NCBI GenBank assembly: GCA_963678675.1
Contig: OY783200.1
Coordinates: 6,832,501 to 6,896,500 of the forward strand
Length of the DNA: 64,000 nt
Reading direction: 5' to 3'
From: Xiphydria camelus
Taxonomy: Eukaryota; Arthropoda; Insecta; Hymenoptera; Xiphydriidae
Shown here: one piece after another, positions 35,229-46,188 of the stretch
Layout: every line of letters begins with the position of its first letter
Position numbering within the stretch: position 1 is the stretch's first letter
Notes under the pieces: generated by a model
What the model saw: the letters and a program-made list of their open reading frames with translations, nothing else
The model's database searches: none
What the model was told of the DNA's origin: nothing
Made by a program: the position numbers and the translations under genes

Positions 35229-35475
35229 CCGTATGTCTGACAGCAAGCGCAACAGGAGCTGTAACCTAAAATTTGACTTCGGCAGTGTTTGGAGGGTGCT
35301 CAAGTCACTCACAAATAAGAAATAATTGACAGCTATCGAGAAATCAGACATTTTGACACTTTTCGCCCTTACGCTGTGCGAGCAGCGTTTATGAGTGACT
35401 CGAGCATCCTCCAAACACTGCCGAAGTCAAATTTTCAGGTCACAGTTCCTGTTGCGCTTGCTGTCAGACATACGG
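35229..35475. mobile_element. TA-flanked palindromic MITE, copy c
   Basis: 247 bp, ends CCGTATGTCTGACAGCAAGC, flanked by TA (35227-35228 and 35476-35477). The same place in transposase copy 1 is uninterrupted (TGCACATATATATACA), giving a direct empty-site comparison that fixes the ends and the TA duplication. Confidence 0.93.
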
Positions 35476-36104
35476 TATATATACAAGGTGTCAGTATCGA
35501 ATCTAACGAAATCACTCGAAATTCATTAATTTCATGGCACTTGTACATATAGCCTCTTGTGGTATACTTATTATTATCACCTTCAGCTTCGAAAACAGAA
35601 TCGCATATAATCTGACGAATAATTGCATAATGATTATGTTGACAATGACAATTATTACGTCCACAATCGTTATTACAAAACTTCACGAAACAAAGTGTGA
35701 TTCCAAAATAAAATTCTTCATTTTCACGGTATTGAATAGCTGCCGAAAAAGTTTGTAAAACTTTTCCACGCATTTCTGCTACATACAATTTATTTTTTTT
35801 TAGCATTCGTAAATACCGCCATACATGCGAATTCTCACAGTTTAATCCTATGTTTGTCAATGCATTTTCGATGACATTTGGTATTTCTTCAAGATATTCG
35901 TATGTTCCTACCGAGTAAGTGTCAGCAATGACTTCCTCGATAATTTTGACCTGGTGTTTTTTTTTAAGCAAAAATTTCGTATGCGTCCTGCTGGCAGTTC
36001 TTGAAGAAACCGAACCATTTTAATTAATTGAGTGTGTGACGTTGCTATTTGAGTTTCCAAATGCCAAGTTCCATGGATTGACTTTAGAGCCTGGCCATTC
36101 AGAT

Positions 36105-36290
36105 CTTCCTAGATTCTCGCTTTTATTTTCTTATGTTCCTGCCAGGGCGAAACTATATACCTCCGCTTCCTTTTTCCGGCATCTTTAGCCTGGTCTAAGC
36201 GCTCTCGCAATAACTACTCTGTAAACAATAAAGTCAACCGTATCTATTCGCAATAATCCTGAGTGAAAACCGAATTAATACCATTTTTCC
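36105..36290. other. Filler segment replacing the transposase core
   Basis: About 180 bp with no match to copy 1. On the plus strand it has a TATA-like TATATACC, a pyrimidine-rich stretch and AATAAA near 36230, which would suit a fragment of an LTR, but no TG...CA borders or duplication can be seen. Identity unknown. Confidence 0.35.
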
Positions 36291-37893
36291 TCAATAGAAT
36301 CTCTTTTGTAAATTCTCGTAGAAATTTTCTCTTTTATACATTTCTCGCAACTGGTGAATTACAGACAGTTGAATAAAATGTGATGATTCAGTCTGCTGGC
36401 ATGATGGACAGACACTATTGTCATTTTCTAATTCTTGGTAACACTTAGTACAATAAAAATGTTTCTTCACATTGCCAGCTGCTCCAATATTGAAAAATTT
36501 TTTAAATTTATATAAACTATTGCTTTTGAAATGCATGTTGGGGCTATGAAGTTCGATAACTTTTATCACGTCGGCGATGCAAGTCATGTTGAGATTATGG
36601 CGTAGCATGAGAGATAATATGAGTAGCATACTCTCTTTCACCGTGATCTGAGCGTCATGATACAATGGATCATCTCTATCATCTCTATCATCCATTCCGT
36701 CCTCTTCATCTTCGGATTGTTCGTCTTCTGAGTGGTCTACTTGTTCTCCAGTTTCATCAGCTTCAAAGACGTTCTCCATGTTGAAATCATCTCCATTAAT
36801 GTGGTCGTGAACCTGTTGTATGTCAGCAACGGGTTCTCCTACCAACATCCTGTAAAATTATCTGGACGTTAAAATGAACTTATTATTAAAATTACAAAAT
36901 CAGCTTACATATTTTCATTGTTGAATTGTAAATTATGCAACAGATTTTCCCATGAGTCAATCATATGCGCTGGGTCCAAAACGTGGCCATCATTTACTGC
37001 ATCTCTGAAATAAAATAAAATAAATAAATATATATTAATTTCATTTTAATTGCTTGTTTTTACAAATCCATAATAGTTTGTGATTAATTTCAGCTGTCAC
37101 TTATTGATCGATAATTTTTTGCTTCTTCATTGGTTATTTAGCTTAAAAAATCCTCCTACTTTTCAAGATTCTTGCTGCTATTACGGTTATCAAACCTCAG
37201 TCATACATTTTCAAATTGAAAGCAGTTAATCACGTTTTTGGAACAATGTAATTAACACAAACATTTATTTTCTATTTTTTTGAACAATGTATTGAAAACG
37301 AAATTACTTACATGACAGGAGCGTTAGCAGGAGCTTGATTTTCATGTCCTTCGTATTGTATGTTGTCTTCCACTGCATTATTATCAACATTGTCTCTAAC
37401 ACGAGCCCGCGCAACATTAATGCGAACAGCGCGTTGTCTATTACCGAGTTCATGGAACGCTTTGTTAGGCAACATTTTCTTTAAATAAAAATAATAAATG
37501 AAAACATTCTCAAGAGAATAATTCGAACGTTACCGCTGTAGACGTGAATAGAAATAGAGGTTAGGATCGTTTCGCGTGCTGCCGGCACACACGGACGCTT
37601 GGTGTCGCCACTGTAGAAGAAGGCGTTGGCTCTCCCATTTGGCAGCATCAAGGGAAAAAAGAGCAATTTATAACACAAACGTAATCGATTTTATCATAAA
37701 TTTTATTTTATTCGAGGTTTATTTAGTTCTAGTGAATAATTGTCAGTATCAAGAAGCTTTTCATTCGAAGACATTGTATAAAAGCAAAACGAAATCGACA
37801 ACAGTAAGGTAGCGTATCTGAACATAACCTCTCAGACAGAGAATTCGTTATTTCAACAACATAAAATTAAATTTTTGCTCAATATATTTTTAG

Positions 37894-39040
37894 ATGAGTT
37901 CTGAACAACAACAATGTGCAATAGTTTTGTGGGGTGAAACACATGAAACAGGAGTGACTTTGTTAGATGTTTTGCCATATCAATATCGTTTTGTGGGGGC
38001 TGACACTATGATCAGTGGGAATAAAGCCAAAGTTCTCGCGATTTGCAGTAAGTATAAGTGTTTAATATGCTATTTGTTCACTTACAACTGGAATTGATGT
38101 ATTCAGTCTATTAATATTAAAACCGGTGTCCATTTTAATATTAATTTTAGATGAAAGCGATACCAAACAAGCAGTGCAGGGAGTCAATAATATTTTAATG
38201 GTTGCTAACAATAATCATAATAATGAGCCGATTTCAAAAACGAGTAGAACTAAAAGGAAAACAAAAACCGAACTACAAGCACCTAAAAAAAAGGCTAACT
38301 CAGAAAGTAAAGCACTGAACAAATTAAAAAAAGACAACAATAGCCAAGTTGAATTTCAAATCAAAAAAAGCAAGCCAGTGGTTGAGAGAAATCCTCGGTT
38401 ACCTTTGATGATAAAGAATACGAATACAACTGCTGCATTATCTTCGACGTTGATTACACCATCAACATCGTCTAGTCACACTACGCCAGCAACATCAACA
38501 TTTCATGCTGGTACTGCAACTCATCCAGTTTCCGTTGCCAATACGACTTTTTCGACAACTTATGCAAACCACGATCATGCTGAAAATATTTCGCCATGAA
38601 TGACATCACCTTCAACATCACTTGGACTAGCAGCTTTCATAAATTTTGCTAATGGCATCGACAATCAATCGGCCCACATGAACTTTCCTGCCATTAATGA
38701 TCAAAGAAATAAACCGATCTCTCCAGCTGAATTCAGGCCATCATTCAACAATGCACCAGTTCCATCCGCAGTATATGTAAATCTGGACACTCTCTCTCTC
38801 TCTTGGCGTCATGATGCTGATAAATGAAACGGACATCATAGACGTGATACATCATCAATTCGCACTTTACATTCTATTGCAACACCAACATCGAATGACA
38901 CCAACACTTCTCAGATGCGTTATGAGACCATTGTACATGCTGAAGTTCATCATTCAGAAGCGAGCAGTTCGAATGACTTTGAAAATAGTAAACGCCTTCA
39001 ACTTCCAACACTTCAGACAAGAACTGCGCAAACCATTCAA
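37894..39040 (+). pseudogene. BEN-domain protein, copy 2, truncated
   Basis: Exon 1 37894-38047 and exon 2 from 38151 match copy 1 (VLWGETHETGVTLLDVLPYQ; then NESDTKQAV) with the same splice phase. Relative to copy 1 it has a TGA at 38597-38599 where copy 1 has Trp, a frameshift at about 38820, and loss of the BEN domain after the linker (KRLQLPTLQTRTAQ region, about 39040). Divergent from transposase copy 2, as in copy 1. Confidence 0.8.
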
Positions 39041-39247
39041 AGATTGCTAGGACTCGAAGAAAATGTAATCGCGAATGTTGGGCCCCAAAAAATGGACAAG
39101 CGAAAACGATGTTTTTATTGTAAAACGGAAAAAGACCGCAAAACAAACATTTGTTGCGCGACGTGCGCTAAACCCACGTGTGACGAACACCGCATATTTC
39201 ATGCTGTGTATCTTGCCATTACAATTAAATATATTATCACACACTAA
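39041..39247 (+). pseudogene. Zinc-finger tail resembling a piggyBac transposase C-terminus
   Basis: In frame after the BEN remnant the protein reads KRKRCFYCKTEKDRKTN then CCATCAKPTCDEH: a C-x2-C, C-x2-C, C-x2-H layout like the Cys-rich tail of piggyBac-type transposases. No DDE part precedes it, so it is a fragment at best. An independent RING/PHD-like finger cannot be excluded. Confidence 0.4.
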
Positions 39248-39326
39248 AACATTGTTCTGTTATTCATTTTTATCCACTTTACAACAATTTTATTCATGAA
39301 AATCATTTTTACACGCAATTTTAGTA

Positions 39327-42084
39327 CCGTAGAATCGGGTGACTTGGGACCATCGGGTGGGTTGGGACACACGGCCGTAAATTTGGATTTGTGCGCTACC
39401 ATCTACCGGACAAGGGCGGAACTTGAACTATTGTTGCTCATAGTTTCGGTAGATGACGGAGTAGACGACACAATATATTTCGACATTATTGGTGATTGTA
39501 GCCGGTGAAAAGCGATTTCCAATTAAGGTATGTAAAAACGGTGTTTTTGATTATTGTTACACTTCTTGTGACCCACTACGGAGTATTCGACACAGACAAC
39601 CCTAGTATTTTTTTCTGTGGTCCGTAACATATCCTAAAACTGTATCTTACTATGCCTAATCTCACAAATTTTTGATTTTTCGCAAACAGCTCTATTTATT
39701 TTTACGTGTTGTTTTTAGGGTGACTTGGGACATGCCGTCCAAATACAAGAGGCGTTTGGGAAGTCAAAAATATCGTGATTTCTCGACAGAAATTCTCGAA
39801 CAGGCACTAGAAGACATTCGTATAAATAAATTATCTTACCGTGAAGCAGCAGATAAATACGAGATTCCAAAATCGACCATTGAAAGGAAAATCAACAAAA
39901 AAAATATGAAATCTGCCGGAGGTCAAACAAGCCTTTCTGAAGCCGAAGAACTTGTACTCAAACAGGCAATAATAACTGCAAGTGAGTGGGGATTTCCACT
40001 GGAAAAAGAAGACATCAAAGACTTGGTTCATGGTTATGTAATGAGACAAGGTAGGAATATAAAAACATTTCGCGATGCCAGACCTGGCAACTCGTGGTAC
40101 TATGCGTTTATCGCAAGGCACAATGATTTAAGCATACGTTTGTCGGAAAATATCAAAAGAAGCAGAGCCGCTGTATCTGTAGAAATTCTGAATGAATATT
40201 TCGACAATTTGTCCACCTCATTGAAAAATGTTCCACCCGCAAACATCTTAAATTATGATGAAAGTGGCTTTATAGATGATCCAGGTCGTAATAAAGTGGT
40301 TGTCAGAAAGACATCCAGGCATGCCGAACGAGTAATGGATTTTTCAAAAACCAACACTTCAGTGATGTTCTGTATAAGCGGTTCAGGTGAATCATTACCC
40401 TTATACATTGTTTATAAGGCGGACCACATCTGGAGTACATGGACTGAAAGAGGGCCTCCAAATTGTCGCTATAATCGCAGTAAATCAGGATGGTTTGATA
40501 TGGCGTTATTTGAAGACTGGTTTTTCACCATCGCTTTGCCCTATCTTAAAAAAATGAATGGCCCTAAAGTACTTTTGGGCGATAATCTTGCGAGCCATAT
40601 TTCTATCAAGGTTTTGCAGGAATGTCAAAATAATGACATTCGGTTCATCTTATTGCCGCCTAATAGTACCCACTTAACACAACCACTTGATGTCAGCTGT
40701 TTTCGCCCGATCAAAGGTGCTTGGCGAAAAATTTTAAAAATATGGAAGAAAAAAAATCGCGGTTCTCTGAGGAAAGATATGTTTCCAAGTTTATTACGCC
40801 AAACTCTTGAAAAAGTTGGCGCGAACCAGTTGGAAAATATTAAAGCAGGATTTAAAGCCACAGGATTGATTCCACTTAATCGTGATGCTGTCTTAAGTAA
40901 ACTGCCTAAGCAAGATAGATGTGATAATACTGCCGAAAATTCCATGACTGAGTCATTGACAGATTTATTTCGTACTAGTCGATTTGGAAACAGTCAAGAA
41001 TCAGTAAGCAGTTCTAAGGGAATTAAAAGGAAAAAGAAATTAGATGTGTCAGCGGGACAGAGTGTCTCGTATGAACAAGTTAAGACAATAACAGATGAAA
41101 AAAGAAAACAAACTGAGGAAGAAAATAAACAAAAATCTAAAAAGAGAAGAAAGACTAAGTTTGATATATCTGACAGTGATTTTGAAGATCCTTCAGCCTC
41201 CGTCAGCGAAGAAAATGCTGGTAATGATCAATTGCAGTCCAAAATAACAAAACATTCTGAGAACCACGAGGTCACAGAAAGAGAATCATCAAACGAGATG
41301 TATGAACCAGATGAGACAAGCTACAACAATCTAGAAATTGATGACTTTGTAGTAGTTGAACTCAAATCAGTTAAAGGACGGATTCAGAGATTTATAGGAC
41401 AAATTATTGGGAAAGACCCATATCGTTGTTCCTATCTTAAAAAAAATTCGAAAATTCAAAAGGCTTACATCTTCCCCACCGCTTTAGATGAGGGAGATAT
41501 TGAAGAGCATGAGTTTGTGTCCAAATTGCCCCCTCCGCAAAAATTAAGGAGAGGAGGATTGGTCTTCAATAAAGTCGCCATTCAAAAATTAATTAACGAG
41601 TTTTAATTAATATTTATGTCCGTTGAACTTGTTTGTACCTACCTATATTAGAATATGTTTTTTATGTTTTAGAATATTTATCTTACGTATCTTAGCGAAT
41701 TATTGAGAGAAACCGTTTTATATTTAACGTTTTAATACATTACTATGAGATTACAGTTATTTATTTCTTTTCCTTGCCTACATATTATAGATACCTATTA
41801 AAAAACTTTTAATTTGTCCCAAGTCACCCTAAAAAGGTCGTACTTGAGAATTTACATGTAAAAGAATAGAGTGTCCCAAGTGTTCCAAATAGTCGGGTGA
41901 CTTGGGACAGTCACTTTTAATTTAATTTGAAAACCGGTTGATTTTTTTGTTCAGATTTTTATCGCAAATCATAGCCTTAGGTATATGGCATGCTATAGTA
42001 TTTTTCAAACCGATAAAAACTATAACGTTTTTTAGCTACGGCTCATTACATTTCAAAATTGTCCCAAGTCACCCGATTCTACGG
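39327..42084 (+). mobile_element. pogo/Tigger-like element 2, complete
   Basis: Perfect inverted ends CCGTAGAATCGGGTGACTTG with TA on both sides (39325-39326 and 42085-42086). The motif GGTGACTTGGGAC recurs inside: just before the start codon at about 39718, and inverted or direct at about 41816, 41873 and 41894, next to both ends. One uninterrupted transposase gene. Appears structurally complete. Confidence 0.93.
39732..41606 (+). CDS. pogo/jerky-like transposase, 624 aa, open frame
   Basis: Catalyses cut-and-paste transposition into TA. I use ATG 39732 (MPSKYKRRLGSQ) because it begins the conserved psq helix-turn-helix (REAADKYEIPKSTIERKI); the frame is open further upstream but without a good start. 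A CENP-B-like second HTH lies at about residues 90-150. The DDE_1 triad is ILNYDESGF, VLLGDNLASH and THLTQPLDVSCFRPIK. A Lys-rich segment (KRKKKLD, KKRRKTKFD) is a probable nuclear signal. The C-terminal domain (DDFVVVELKSVKGRIQRFIG) also occurs, frameshifted, in element 1. No stop or frameshift within 624 codons and both element ends present: possibly active. Confidence 0.92.
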   Translation: MPSKYKRRLGSQKYRDFSTEILEQALEDIRINKLSYREAADKYEIPKSTIERKINKKNMKSAGGQTSLSEAEELVLKQAIITASEWGFPLEKEDIKDLVHGYVMRQGRNIKTFRDARPGNSWYYAFIARHNDLSIRLSENIKRSRAAVSVEILNEYFDNLSTSLKNVPPANILNYDESGFIDDPGRNKVVVRKTSRHAERVMDFSKTNTSVMFCISGSGESLPLYIVYKADHIWSTWTERGPPNCRYNRSKSGWFDMALFEDWFFTIALPYLKKMNGPKVLLGDNLASHISIKVLQECQNNDIRFILLPPNSTHLTQPLDVSCFRPIKGAWRKILKIWKKKNRGSLRKDMFPSLLRQTLEKVGANQLENIKAGFKATGLIPLNRDAVLSKLPKQDRCDNTAENSMTESLTDLFRTSRFGNSQESVSSSKGIKRKKKLDVSAGQSVSYEQVKTITDEKRKQTEEENKQKSKKRRKTKFDISDSDFEDPSASVSEENAGNDQLQSKITKHSENHEVTERESSNEMYEPDETSYNNLEIDDFVVVELKSVKGRIQRFIGQIIGKDPYRCSYLKKNSKIQKAYIFPTALDEGDIEEHEFVSKLPPPQKLRRGGLVFNKVAIQKLINEF

Positions 42085-42796
42085 TACCCAAATTTTCGCC
42101 ATTTTCAGTTTCAAAAATTAAGCATTTTTTTTCACGACAATTTTTTGCACTATTTTTTTTATGAAAGGTATACTCTTCACCTTCAATTTATTTTTTTAGT
42201 TTTGTCTCGATCTTCATTTGGCTTCAAGTTATGATTTTTTAAGTGAACAAGTCACTTTTCCTTACATACCTCCAAATTTTTAATAACAAAAGCATAACAA
42301 TTTTTTTTTCAAAATATTCCTATTGGGGCTTCAAGTTGAAGGTTGAAAGAAGCTCCATGAATTTTTTCAGATTTTTTAAAGCGTTTTTACTGACCCAAAT
42401 AACGCAAGGACGCAAACGACCCATGAGTCGGAATTGAAGGTGCCGAAAAGAGGAGTCGGAACTAAGGGTTAAAAATAATTAATTTAACCAGCAATTAATT
42501 CTTTCGGTATATCACGGAGTTAAATTTTATTGAAACTTTCAATATTATGGATAATTCCACAAGTTTACAAATTCGGGTCAACTTTTGGACCCGAGCAGAT
42601 GAAAACGATTCTTAACGTTGTTTGATGCCCTGAACTGAAATCTTCAATCCGTTTGTCAAGATTGGTTCTAGTTTTCCAGTTCTCGCGTGGTGGCAGCACT
42701 ACGCTCTTATAACAGCTGTCACAGCTGATGGCATTGCTATAAAAGTCATTTGGAACTCTTTAATTGTGCTGTGATTGTGTTTTGGAACGTGCGAAA
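42085..42796. other. AT-rich stretch without recognised gene
   Basis: Runs of T and A; short frames only. Nothing I can support as coding or as a terminal repeat. Confidence 0.5.
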
Positions 42797-45226
42797 ATGC
42801 AGACAACGTTGCAAAATCAATTCAAAGTATTTTTGTTACGTTTGCGGATGTTATATGCTTGGAAAACGTGGAAAAATAATGACAAATGCGCTCAAAATGA
42901 TGCGTATTTGCATTACTTTGGTTTTTCTGTAGCAAACACTGATAAGCCGTGAGTGCCGAAATTGTTCTGTAATGCGTGCAGAACAAAGCTGTACAAGTGG
43001 CCACTCGGTGAAAATGTGTACTTTTCATTTTCAGTGCCAATGTTATGGCGAGAACAGAAAAATCATGTAGATGATTGCTACTTTTGCTCGATGAATGTCG
43101 TCGGTATAAATACAAAAAACTAAGACAGTATAAATATCCTAACGTATCATTAGTGTCGAAGCCAGTTCCACGTACGGACAGTGATCCATTGCCAGTCTGT
43201 CCAGATATAAGTGCAAAGAATGCCGTGAGAACTTTGTCTTGTTCACCAGCGAGCAATGAAAGTGATTTCGTCATGGAAGAGAAGCATCTAATTTCGCAAA
43301 GTGAACTGAGTGATTTGATTCGTGATTTGAATTTTGCATCACGGTTGTAGGAATGGAAATATCTTGACACTAAAACAAAAGTCACTGTATACAAAAATAG
43401 AAATCACGCGATTTTACCATTCTTCAAAAAAGAAGAGAACATGTGTTTCTGCGATGACATCAACGGTTTATTTGATATGATGAATACACCGTATGATCGA
43501 AATGAATGGCGCATGTTCATAGATGGTTCTAAATACAGTCTGAAGGCGGCTCTACTCCACATTGGAAATAAAAAACCATCCATTCCGATTGCTCATGCAG
43601 TACAAACGAAGGAATGCTACGACACAATGCATAAGATTTTGGTTAAGATCAAATACAATGAGCATCAATGGAAAATTTGTGGCGATCTAAAGGTTGAAAA
43701 ATAAATTAATTTTATAATTAACTTCGAAATATTAATTGATTTACATATTATTTACAGGTAATTGGTCTATTAGTTGGAATGCAATCTGGATTCACGAAAT
43801 TTTGCTGTTTTTTGTGCCTGTGGGATAGCCGTGCAGTTGATCATCATTATGAGAGAACGAAGTGGCCAAGTCGTACGCATTATAAGCCAGGATAACAAAA
43901 CGTATCCTCTGCACCACTTGTGTACCCACAGGACATTTTATTGCCACCTCTTCATATCGAACTTGGCCTTATAAAGAACTTCGTCAAAACGCTCAATCGT
44001 GAAGGACCGGCTTTCCAGTACTTAAGGTATTTCAATGGTGACAGTCGTATTCAAATTTTTTGCTTCAGGACTTAGTACAACTGATCACAAACTGTATTAC
44101 GCACGAACGAAACTTTTGAGTAACTCTGTACTCTGAGCTCCTTGCTACATAGACCTCCTGTGTACAAATGTACCTCACACATATACACTGCCTGGCCCGA
44201 TAATCGTGGCAACAGTGCTTCTCTCTCCTTAGAATACCGCTATGTGCCTGCCACTACGTGCCGTAGTGGGGGCTGCCGCGCCATGCCACTGGCTATCCCC
44301 TCTCCGGTAGCAAAAGTACTACTGAGTCCCATAGTCACAGGAGAGGGCTAAATCAGCTGTGCGCACTGTTGCCACATCATCGTTACTCATCCCCACCACT
44401 TTACGGTTTCAAGAAAAATCTCAGTTTTTAAGTTATAATTTCTCTGAAACTATATGGCTCAGCACTTCGAGTTTTTATGAACATAATCCTACAATATCAT
44501 TTTATTCGCCGTTAGTTTTTCTTTAACATTGTAAGATTGGTTCTGTAGTTATAGCTCAAAACGTCACTGAGGTACCGTCTTTCTACATGTTAGCCATTGA
44601 AAGTCAGTGTAGAAAATGCTACTTTGAATTAACATTTTCTTTTAAACTACATGGCTCAGCGTTTTGAAATTTTGGGAATCGATGGGTAATATTTCAGTCT
44701 TTTGATTGGCAAAATTTCATGAGATTCGTAAGAAAAACGCAAAACCATGGAAATACCTTAACTAAGTTGTTTCCAAAATTGTCATATGCAAAAATCAAAG
44801 AAGGAATATTTGTCGGACCTGATATTCGAAAATTAATGGCTGATGCAGTTTATAAAATGTTTAACGTCCGATGAAGCGGCAGCATGGGCATCATTTCAAA
44901 GTGTTGTTCACAAGTTTCTCGGTAACCACAAATCCCCGGATTTCAAGCAAATAATCGGCAATTTGTTGGAAAATTACCGCAAGATTGGAGCTCGAATGTC
45001 TCTCAAGATGCATTTTCTGCATTCCCATCTCAATTTTTTCCCAAAAAATTTGGGCGATATGAGCGGCGAACAAAGAGAGCGGCTACATCAAGATATAGCG
45101 AAAATCGAAAGACGATACCAAGGATTTTGGGACGAAGGCATGATGAGCGACTACTGTTGGACTCTAATGCGTGAAACAGATCCCAAGCAATATAAACGAC
45201 TCAGTTCCACCTCTCTTCATTTGTGA
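42797..45226 (+). pseudogene. Transposase-like gene of an unassigned arthropod family
   Basis: I recognise the protein type from uncharacterised arthropod proteins that recur in many copies, but cannot name its superfamily. Blocks in order: FKVFLLRLRM; LISQSELSDLIRDL; FIDGSKYSLKAALLHIGN (Asp likely catalytic); WKICGDLKV then, across an intron 43693-43757, IGLLVGMQSGFTKF; a CCFLCLWDSRA zinc-like motif; ILLPPLHIELGLIKNFV; and KMHFLHSHLNFFPKNLGDMS with HQDIAKIERRYQGFWD. Faults: TAG at about 43348, TAA in the PG*QNV block near 43894, a 650 bp foreign segment (about 44040-44690) and a frameshift near 44840. Dead. Confidence 0.65.
44040..44690. other. Foreign segment inside the 42.8-45.2 kb gene
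   Basis: Separates two contiguous parts of the protein (…FQYLR and …LFPKLSYAKIKEG). Contains inverted GTGGCAACAGTGC blocks at 44206 and 44361-44375 around a GC-richer centre, so at least part is probably a MITE. Exact borders not resolved. Confidence 0.5.
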
Positions 45227-45739
45227 TTTATACTTCTTAATTGAATAAATGGCCATTAATGATCAAAAATCGTAAAAAATTAATTTATTGAATATTTTAA
45301 AAACTAGAACCAATTTTTAAAAATGGACTGCTGATTTAGATTCAGCCCCCCAAATTACCTTAGAAATAATTTTTGGTTGCTCAGGTCCAAAACCGTGTAT
45401 ACTTGTGATTCTCATACAATAAAATGAACAAGATTAACAAGAGTCGTTGATAGCTGAAGTGGAAAAGAGTTAAGGTACAGATACACGTGCTACTAAAAAA
45501 GCATGTCTATGAGCATGCTTAAAGACTGTTGACAAGCAGACTCTAATCACTACCAATTCCGTGCAAACTTCAAGAGTTGATAAAAAGCAGACGCCTGTGG
45601 ATGATAGTTAATTATTGAAGACCCACTGTTTCGTGAAATTTCTCGACGGTTCTACTGCGAGCATTCCGCTCCTACGGCGCCGGTCGGCCGGCCGGCCAGG
45701 ACGAATTAGTTTATAGTTTAATTGCGAGGCTTTCTCTAA

Positions 45740-45974
45740 TGCCGGGTTTACACGCTTGGCACTTGCCACAAACTCCAAGCCTTCACAAATGCATAAACGT
45801 GTAAATGCTTCGCAAGCACTTACCGTTAACTTACTTTGATTTGTGCCAAAAACCGACACTCGGTCGGATCGGCGACAAGTACTAGCAAGCCTACACAAGC
45901 AAAGCTGAACGCGCTATTCACACGTTTGAATTTGTGATGACTTGTCGAGGTTTGGCAAGCGTATAAACCCGGCA
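45740..45974. mobile_element. MITE with TAA duplication
   Basis: Ends TGCCGGGTTTACACGCTTGG and complementary GCAAGCGTATAAACCCGGCA, flanked by TAA (45737-45739 and 45975-45977). 235 bp, non-coding. TAA duplications suggest Harbinger-type mobilisation. A short GC palindrome (GGCCGGCCGGCC) lies just outside at about 45692. Confidence 0.8.
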
Positions 45975-46188
45975 TAAAGTTTGAACCATTGACTTTCGGA
46001 ACAGAATTTTCGGCTAGCCGCCGACAATGGGCGCGTTCAGCAGATCCAACCGTTGTACAACCGTTGAGTAAAAGTCTGCTACATGCTCTCCGCTCAGTTA
46101 CCGCTGCTCAACATGTTTAGTGATCGGTCGCCATTTTTTCCATCGGAAATTTTCTCCGCTACCTGATTGTAACGTGTTGTAAAGCAAT

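Larger units (their letters stand above)
35168..37475 (-). pseudogene. Tnp2-like transposase, copy 2, catalytic core deleted
   Basis: Exon 1 from ATG 37475 (MLPNKAFHELGNRQ), exon 2 at about 36910-37005 (DAVNDGHVLDP), exon 3 from 36849. The N-terminal part is open (acidic tail, CTKCYQELE, CPSCQQ) to about 36291. The region matching some 400 residues of copy 1, including the DDE motifs, is replaced by about 180 bp of unrelated sequence (36105-36290). It resumes with the last part (QVKIIEEVIADTYSV to the Cys-rich patch CNNDCGRNNCHC) and is broken near its end by a palindromic MITE (35229-35475). Cannot make an active enzyme. Confidence 0.88.
34416..39040. mobile_element. Tnp2/BEN transposon, copy 2 (gutted, right end lost)
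   Basis: The left inverted end CGAGTCGAAATTTTTGGTCT at 34416 follows copy 1's right end by only 22 bp, so the copies are in the same orientation and nearly tandem. The subterminal array (34430-34740) matches copy 1. The right end is absent: the BEN frame dissolves near 39040 into an unrelated zinc-finger fragment. The stretch 34740-35160 is AT-rich 3' flank. Confidence 0.8.

Noticed and set aside
36105..36290. Solo LTR
   Set aside because: No TG...CA ends or target duplication visible; left as unidentified filler.
25486..39040. Host BEN-domain gene duplicated in tandem
   Set aside because: Each BEN gene is paired with a transposase within matching inverted ends, so it belongs to the element.
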